This document shows, in pieces, positions 58,021 to 64,000 of a stretch of 64,000 nt of DNA. The translations under genes and the position numbers were made by a program. Under the pieces are notes generated by a model, which ran no database searches, was not told where the DNA came from, and saw nothing but the letters and a program-made list of their open reading frames with translations. The stretch spans positions 124,001 to 188,000 of the forward strand of contig CAJQUW010007828.1 in the NCBI GenBank assembly GCA_907163375.1, given 5' to 3'. Source of the DNA: Prostheceraeus crozeri. Its lineage: Eukaryota; Platyhelminthes; Polycladida; Euryleptidae. The first letter of the stretch is position 1. Every line of letters starts with the position of its first letter.

Positions 58021-58157
58021 AGTATAGTTTTTACTTTATTCATTTAACTACGGGTGATAGTGCTTGACATTACATCAAGGTCAGACTGTACTCAAATTCA
58101 CTGCAACATAAATAAAAACTCCTAAAAATGACAAGTTTACGTCATTTCCATCCTAGA

Positions 58158-58906
58158 TACTGTAAGGCTATTAAATTTCGCGGTTAATTGGTTGCAGTTC
58201 ACTGAATCAGAGCACCTGATCTGCCATTTGTAGGCCATGCAAACGTATTATCTCAACGGGAGAAAATGCAAGATTTGCACATAAATGCGTCTGGCTTTTG
58301 AACTACTAACCCGATTTACTTGATATTTGAAAAACTGATGATTCAGGGCGTGAGCATCATTTCATCTATTCATGTCATCTAAACATTCTCAATACGAAAA
58401 AAGTTAGTCAGTGTGTGAAAATTAGTTAGACGACAAAAATCAAGGATTTTTGTCAATTTTTATCGTCTTACTAATTTTCACACACTGACTAACTTTTTTG
58501 TATTGAGAATGTTTAGATGACATGAATGGATGAAATGATGCTCACGCAATTGTCACGGGATGGCGGAAGACCGGTCTCCTGGATGCATACGGAAAATGCA
58601 ACGTAACGCGAGAATGATGATGAACTCTACAGTACTTACTGTGAAGAACTACTGAACATTCTTGTAACAATAAAGAATTTGTAATATTTGAATTCTATTT
58701 TGATGATATCTACATGCACTCTATGACATAGTTTGCGCATTGCATTCCTATATTTATCCCAATACATACATCAAGTACATTTATCATTAAAATCTCGAAA
58801 GAATTTTTAACCCCATTTTTTCGCGGGGTATTTAATTTCGCGGTTGTCATCAAACCGCGAAATCCGCGAAATTTAATACCCCACGAAAATTAATAGCCTT
58901 ACAGTA
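58158..58906. mobile_element. Mariner-like MITE with an internal palindrome
   Basis: The left end TACTGTAAGGCTATTAA and the right end TTAATAGCCTTACAGTA are perfect inverted repeats, each bordered by TA, the Tc1/mariner/pogo target. Both ends continue into AAATTTCGCGG-type words. There is no transposase. A separate 85-bp-arm palindrome sits in the middle. Confidence 0.8.
58349..58547. repeat. Palindrome with 85-bp arms
   Basis: Arms 58349-58433 and 58463-58547 are reverse complements with a few mismatches, around a 29-base centre. RNA from either strand would fold into a long hairpin. It may be part of the MITE or a second insertion in it. Confidence 0.8.
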
Positions 58907-59407
58907 CTTCTCAATTTCTTTGAAAATTGAGAAAATTACCGAACAGACAAAGAATACAGGACTCATCACAGCCGATAATAGAGATCGTACATCAAAATCC
59001 AGCCCTCTTGCATTTCATTATGAACAGAATCACACATAGAGTGATGGTGTGAGCACTGTTCACTATTCTCATGAAACAAATGTTTGATTACGAGTTATGA
59101 TTTCGCTATCATGGTATTTAATGTGTTTACAGACCTACTGTCGCTGATTCCCTCGCTGCATAGTTTCATTAATCTCAGAAATGATCAAAGTCTTCCAAAG
59201 CAATCTCAAATCCGCAAAATAACAAAAAGCGAAACTGCTTCCTGTCAACCGTAGGCATGGAACAGAAAAGTCGAATTCGTACACGAGAATACTTGAGTAT
59301 CGGTTGCTCCCTAGGTTTTCAAATTTTTCTGTTCCAATCAACACTTGACATCCTTGTAGCTGACGACATCTTCTATCGACATGCACAGCTACATGCCATT
59401 TGAATGA
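58907..59407. other. No gene recognised
   Basis: A 107-codon minus-strand frame (59135-59458) runs into the next transposon's end and has no domain. Nothing else was seen. Confidence 0.4.
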
Positions 59408-60270
59408 GTACCGTAAAATGGGGTAACTCTGCCACTTTATTGTAACTCTCAACAACAATAGGTAACACTGTCACTATTTTTGTTGACTGCTGATATCTGA
59501 TTGGCTGTTCAACGCTCAATTTTCACTCGTCTGCTATCGATGATGTTCCCTAACTGTGAACAGTCATTTCATCGATCATGCCGCGTAACTACGTACGAAA
59601 AGATGGTGGTCGTCCATATCGACCGTGGAGTGACGAACAAATGAGCAAAGCTATGCAAGAGGTAGCAGATGGCTCAAAAAGCATCAAGCAGTCCGCAGCA
59701 GATAACAATGTTCCGAGGCGAACATTAGGTTCCCGGTTAGATGGAAGACACCAATCTGAGGTGGGTCGACCATCGGTTTTAGATGCTGTCGAAGAGAAGT
59801 CGCTGGTAGAAACCATCCAACAAATCGCTGATTGGGGTTATCTCCTATCTGTCATCGACTTGAGAATTATCTTTCTTAGACAAGTCTGGACGAGTGGAAT
59901 CAAGATTCCAGAACAATCTACCAGGTATAGACTGGGTTCGGTCATTCATGACTCGTCATAGCATTGTGTTTCGGAGAGCCAGTAACATCAAAAGAGCCCT
60001 CTCTCGAGTCGATCCAGAGGAGATCAAAGAGAATTTTTCCTATTTATCTAATGTTATGGAGAACATAATGCCAAGTCAGATATTCAACTACGACGAGACT
60101 AACCTTTCTGATGATCCTGGGTCGATCATCGTAATTTAGAGTGTTTAATTCGCAAAGTGGACGACACAATTGGTCTAAGCGTCACTCTTAAATAAAATAA
60201 GTATGCAACAGGAAAGAATATGAGCATCATACGATCAAAAACTATGGCAGAGTTACCCCATCTTAGGTAC
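59408..60270 (+). mobile_element. Internally deleted Tigger/pogo-type element
   Basis: The ends match as inverted repeats of about 27 bp: the left begins GTACCGTAAAATGGGGTAAC and the right, read inward, GTACCTAAGATGGGGTAACT. The TA inside the GTAC border fits a TA target. Total length is 863 bp, too short for a working element. It carries the N-terminal part of a transposase. It belongs to a different family from the element at 0.1-5.6 kb, as ends and protein differ. Confidence 0.85.
59578..60139 (+). pseudogene. Tigger-like transposase, N-terminal part only
   Basis: Starts MPRNYVRKDGGRPYRPWSDE with a Psq-type helix-turn-helix (SAADNNVPRRTLGSRL). A frameshift lies between about 59890 and 59950. 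In the next frame the CENP-B/Tc5-type domain follows (GIDWVRSFMTRHSIVFRR, NIKRALSRVDPEEI) and then IFNYDETNLSDDPGS, which includes the first catalytic aspartate. The rest of the DDE domain is deleted and the frame stops after a few more codons at 60139. Such internal deletions commonly produce non-autonomous elements with working ends. Confidence 0.85.
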
Positions 60271-63116
60271 TTTTTGAGTTAGTGTCGAGCGTAGGAGAGT
60301 TCAGGAGTCTTTAGTCTTGCAGTGGGTAAGCACAGATGCTCACAGTTCATGCGAACGCCTCTCATCTTTAAAGTACATGTTCAATTGTCATCAAGATTCG
60401 CATGTCGATAGAAAATACGCCTCTCTACTTGTATGTGAGGCATTCCAGGTGATAGGCAACCTGACGGAGGGAAGCAGCCTGTAAATCTCAAGAAAGAAGC
60501 ATGAACTGAGAATTTCACCCTATAAGACATTCTGCCCTTTTCTGAGAACAATGACATCTCTGGAGATACGTTTCATCTGCATGATAATCAAATGTTCATG
60601 AAAATGTAATTACAACACACTTTATCTCAAGTTCATGCGGGTGAAACGCAGCTTGCGTCTCCGCTTTCTTAGATCACATATTTCCTTAAAGGTCGTGGAG
60701 TCAATAAAACTTTTATGATATCAGACCCTTATTCTCACAAGTTAAAATCTTCTCCCATAGGTGAGAATATTGCCACAACGTTGTGACCTGGGGAAGCAAG
60801 GTAACTTTCATAATTAATTGAATTCGATGCTTCAAGGCATCAACAAATCCGTCATGTCTAGCTTGTCTATGAAAAGTGCCATGATTTCAGATGCAGAACG
60901 ATTATTTGGGCATCATGATGTCATTCGAAGAAACATTGAGTGGTCATAGACATCTTAGTTGTTTCCATTTTGCTGCAATTGCTTGGATATCTCGAGTTTC
61001 GGCCTCTGTCTCACTAATTCTCTGGTGCGGTGGCAAACAGGTTGATCCACAGAATTAGTCATGTGCGTGCGCGGCTTCGGTTTCCAGAATGGAAGTATCG
61101 TATCTGCCCTTAGCATCGAAATGGCACATCACAGAATTAGACAACTTGCTCCTTCTCGAATGGATATTCCTTATATCGCTTACCATTGGAAATGGCAAAC
61201 AAAAAGATGTCAGTCGGCTTTGCACTCCAGCCAGTGAGTGAGTGAGTGAGTGGCGGCTGTGCTGTGATATCACTTCGCACACACCAAAACACACATCGCT
61301 GTCTGGCTATCATACAGTGTATGCAGTGAAGAATGCTGAGAAGATGATGGCGGAGTCATCAAGTGAACTAATTTTCTAATTTTCGTGCGCCTGCTATTTT
61401 CTTTAATAATGATCGGAAGGACCAACATTATGGAGAAAACGAGTGCGAAATGATCTGAATTCTTCGCATCTGAAGGAATCGTGGCAATCTAAGCAGTTTG
61501 GAGGAATTCACAGCAATCCGCAAGCGACACACGACTGTTTTTCCTATCTCTGCAGGGTATTTAGAATTCCATTTTGCCCACTTAATAACTTCTAGCATGT
61601 GCCGCTGTTTTGAATTAGCTTTCATTCCTAGTAAACTGAAAGAATGAAACAATCTAATTATGTGGATTGACCAGACCAATGTCTCAATGTCGTTGTTGAC
61701 CTACGCTTTTCTTCTTTGATGGAAGGTGTATTTCTATTTACACTCTGACAGGGGTATGGAAGCGATCGTTTTCATTGAAAGCGGAAGCGGATGCCCGACG
61801 ATTATCCTATTACACCTAATTACAAATTGTCACCTGAATTACTAAATATAGTTAAATTACTAATTTTGTCATCATCCTGAAAACGAAGGTGTATTATCTC
61901 AGAATACTGCCATTCGAAATCAGAAAACCTCAGTATCATCTTATCAATGACAACTTTACACAATGCGGATTGGTGTGTCTTGAGGCAATTTCATTGTAGC
62001 ATTCTCAAACACTCTCATGGTCATTAGATATTCTTTCTACTACACACGTGTTGGGAAAATGACGTTTTTATTTCACAATTTCTCAAATGTCAGAATTTCC
62101 AGTCAATTTGAAAAATATTTGGCTTTTTGGCAAGTCAAGAAACGCATGCAAGTCAACTAGGGTTTACGACAGAAAGTTTGCGGAGACTGCCAAGTGTTAA
62201 CGTCAGAACCTATAACTCGTAAAAAAGTGGAAAATGAAGAAAAAGAGGCTCGAAATAGGGAGGTGTGTAGCCCATGTCCAGTCTCCAATAATTGGAAGCG
62301 GAAGAGAATGAAAATTAATGGCTTCCGCAGACCTGCTTTCTGAAACGTTCGTAGAACTGCACTATTGTTAGTTTGCTTTGTTTTTGCACCCTTTTCATTC
62401 CTATGCTACCACAGAATAGGCGCTTAAACAATGTTAAAAAGTGTGCATTTGCAACGTCAAAACTGTTGTGTCTAGTCATTGCCGCACTCCAAACCAGCAT
62501 AATAATCACATTGCTGAATAAAAATCTATAATGTCATCCTGTGGTTTCTATAAGCTTTTAGAAAAATGAAAAAAACGTGCAGACAATAACAACGAGGTTG
62601 TTGAACTCAGCATATATGAAGCAGTGTCGTGTAGTAGCCCGCACTCGACTCCTGCATAGATTTTTCGTTCAACAACTCTACATGGTGACTCCATGAGCGT
62701 GGTCTAGAGCTTGGTTTTTACTTGGAATACATGTTGAACAAGACTCTATAGAACGAGTGAAAGTTCTTAAATTGTCAGCTTTCAATTTCATTTGAACATT
62801 TAATGTTGATTGGTAAAAAATGTAATTACTTTAAATATTAATTAATTAATTAATATAATTAAAAATATTATTCAGTATGTATTATGATGTGGTAGAGGGT
62901 AATTACGCACATGCATTTTTCCTTGTGTCTTTAAGTTAATTTCAAATCGTATATAGAGGGATAAACAGACGTTTGTAGCGTAGAAACACTAAAAACACAC
63001 ATTTTTGAGGGCGCTAATCTACGAGTATGTCTATGATTAGAAAAAATGATTGTTTAACGTCACTGCTCCCCCCTCCTCATTAGCTGACACCGACTTTATC
63101 TAGAGGGTTACAATAC
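60271..63116. other. No gene recognised
   Basis: Mostly AT-rich unique sequence with a GTGA microsatellite at about 61230-61250 and an ATTA-rich patch at 62830-62880. Minus-strand frames at 61055-61294 and 61428-61679 each abut a plausible splice site but show no recognisable domain. Confidence 0.4.
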
Positions 63117-63209
63117 TTTCAGTACGGATGTTCTTCCCTCCGACTTCCAATGACACTTTCGGGGCTCGACCTCTGGACCGAGAGATCGCCAGGCCACGGA
63201 GATCACCGT
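63117..63209 (-). CDS. Candidate upstream exon of the KSR-like gene (weak)
   Basis: 93 bp, GC-richer than its surroundings. In one minus-strand phase it reads GDLRGLAISRSRGRAPKVSL and EVGGKNIRTE without stops. Its phase would join directly to exon 49354-49426. The acceptor (TTCTATAGTAG) is fair and the donor (GTATTG) is poor. There is no family match, and it could equally be a fragment of something else. Confidence 0.2.
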
Positions 63210-63550
63210 CTACTATAGAAATATAACATTATGATTAGAAAGCAGTGATAATCAAACTACCTTAGCTGCGAAGAAATTTGCTGTCTGATGTCAAAGAAAA
63301 GATGACAGAGATAGCAATTGATCCGACCTGAATAGATTATGATAATCAGTTCCATAGAAGTAGATAATAGTGGACTATCTATGCTTTTCTATGAGCACTT
63401 TCTATGGTATTGTTAATTTCTATGATAATTTCATGTCTTAGAAAAGTCATGGATATAGCTTCAGCGGAATGATTTCAGTGTCTCGGTCTGCGACATCCTC
63501 TGACATTAGGATGTTGATTCATTGGTCGATATTAGGATATTACTATATGA

Positions 63551-63628
63551 GTGACCACAGCTTCGAACCCTCCACCTCCGGCATCTCATGCCCATTCAAA
63601 CGGCTGCTTTACTAACTTAGCTCTTCTG
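63551..63628 (-). repeat. tRNA-like SINE fragment
   Basis: The minus strand reads AGCTAAGTTAGTAAAGC (A-box region), a GGCAT-GAG-ATGCC hairpin, then GGAGGTGGAGGGTTCGAAGC with a B-box-like GGTTCGAAGCT. The order and the GGAGGTG before the B box are like the 107-bp tRNA-like satellite at 44-45 kb, suggesting a diverged single relative. Confidence 0.5.
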
Positions 63629-63648
63629 AAAGTTCTATCAAATGTTAG

Positions 63649-64000
63649 AAGACTGAAAATTCAAAACACTTCAGATGGATTCACGCTCCTGATATCAAAG
63701 TGTCGTGTTCTAAGCAATTATCAAGAATATTAGAACATTTTTCTCTTCCCATAAACACCAAGAATCCTGCATTGCCAACCAACGCCACAACAAACAATAA
63801 TAATGAACTTTTGATGTTATTGAAAAAAGCAGCCAAGTGGAATTCCGATATTCTGTTACCGCAGTGCAGTTCAAAGTGCCTTCATATTAACCGCTGTGCT
63901 TCCTTCTGGCAGTTAAAACTGACAAACTGTCGCGGCGAAAGTGCATTTCCTGATTTATTGAATCCCGATGCACTCCAAACAGTGGTCATTGAAACGAGAA
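63649..64000 (+). CDS. Open frame running off the right edge (hypothetical)
   Basis: After a TAG at 63646 one plus-strand frame is open for 117 codons to the end of the window. The likely coding part is from about 63773 (after the acceptor-like TTTTTCTCTTCCC...ACCAAG). It reads NNNNELLMLLKKAAKWNSDI, HINRCASFWQLKLTNC and SAFPDLLNPDALQTVVIE, which loosely recalls leucine-rich repeats. It may be an internal exon of a plus-strand gene continuing to the right. No family assignment is safe. Confidence 0.4.

Noticed and set aside
61428-61679. Exon after the acceptor-like TTCTTTCAG on the minus strand
   Set aside because: The frame is open for about 80 codons, but it matches no KSR domain and no donor in a useful phase was seen.

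Overview
The window is animal (metazoan) nuclear DNA. It is AT-rich and intron-rich, and it carries Penelope-like retroelements, pogo/Tigger, hAT, piggyBac and mariner-like DNA transposons, an RTE-type LINE relic and a Ty3/gypsy LTR element of probable CsRn1 type. The one recognisable host gene belongs to the animal Raf/KSR kinase family. An invertebrate fits best, but the sequence does not fix the phylum. Satellite tracts with many small insertions, and a 134-base C run, suggest a long-read assembly with unpolished patches.

Left part (1-20 kb): a graveyard of nested mobile elements. A Tigger-like transposon (about 112-5608) holds a Penelope-like element (2594-4441) flanked by a 12-bp target duplication. 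A non-autonomous hAT element with a perfect 8-bp duplication lies at 6397-7458. A second Penelope relic lies near 8.0-9.5 kb. A young LTR element (9874-14398, LTRs about 99% alike) sits inside a dispersed repeat, and an uninterrupted copy of that repeat lies at 16.7 kb. An RTE-like LINE tail is at 15.6-16.3 kb and a 221-bp-arm foldback at 18.7-19.3 kb.

Middle (about 21-50 kb, minus strand): a KSR-like pseudokinase gene. Six exons (49354-49426, 48424-48513, 36539-36706, 27429-27650, 27231-27368, 23720-23930) join in matching phases at consensus splice sites. Together they rebuild almost a whole kinase domain in which the glycine loop, beta-3 lysine, HRD aspartate and DFG glycine are all lost. 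A weaker last exon is proposed at 21382-21483. A 36-nt in-phase micro-exon is proposed at 34940-34975. The N-terminal exons (C1/CA domains) were not securely found.

The introns and upstream flank of this gene are stuffed with nine unrelated tandem arrays, about 15 kb in 28 kb. Unit lengths are 66, 76, 41, 82, 41, 107, 58, 31 and 92 bp. The 107-bp family is a tRNA-like unit with pol III A and B boxes and a UUCG-capped hairpin. The 31-bp family has 77 units with no net length change. The intron before the last secure exon also holds a non-autonomous piggyBac element and a 10-bp-period array of CRE-like half-sites.

Right part (55-64 kb): a scrambled third Penelope relic, a mariner-like MITE with an internal palindrome, an internally deleted second Tigger family with intact ends, a tRNA-like SINE fragment, and an open reading frame running off the right edge.
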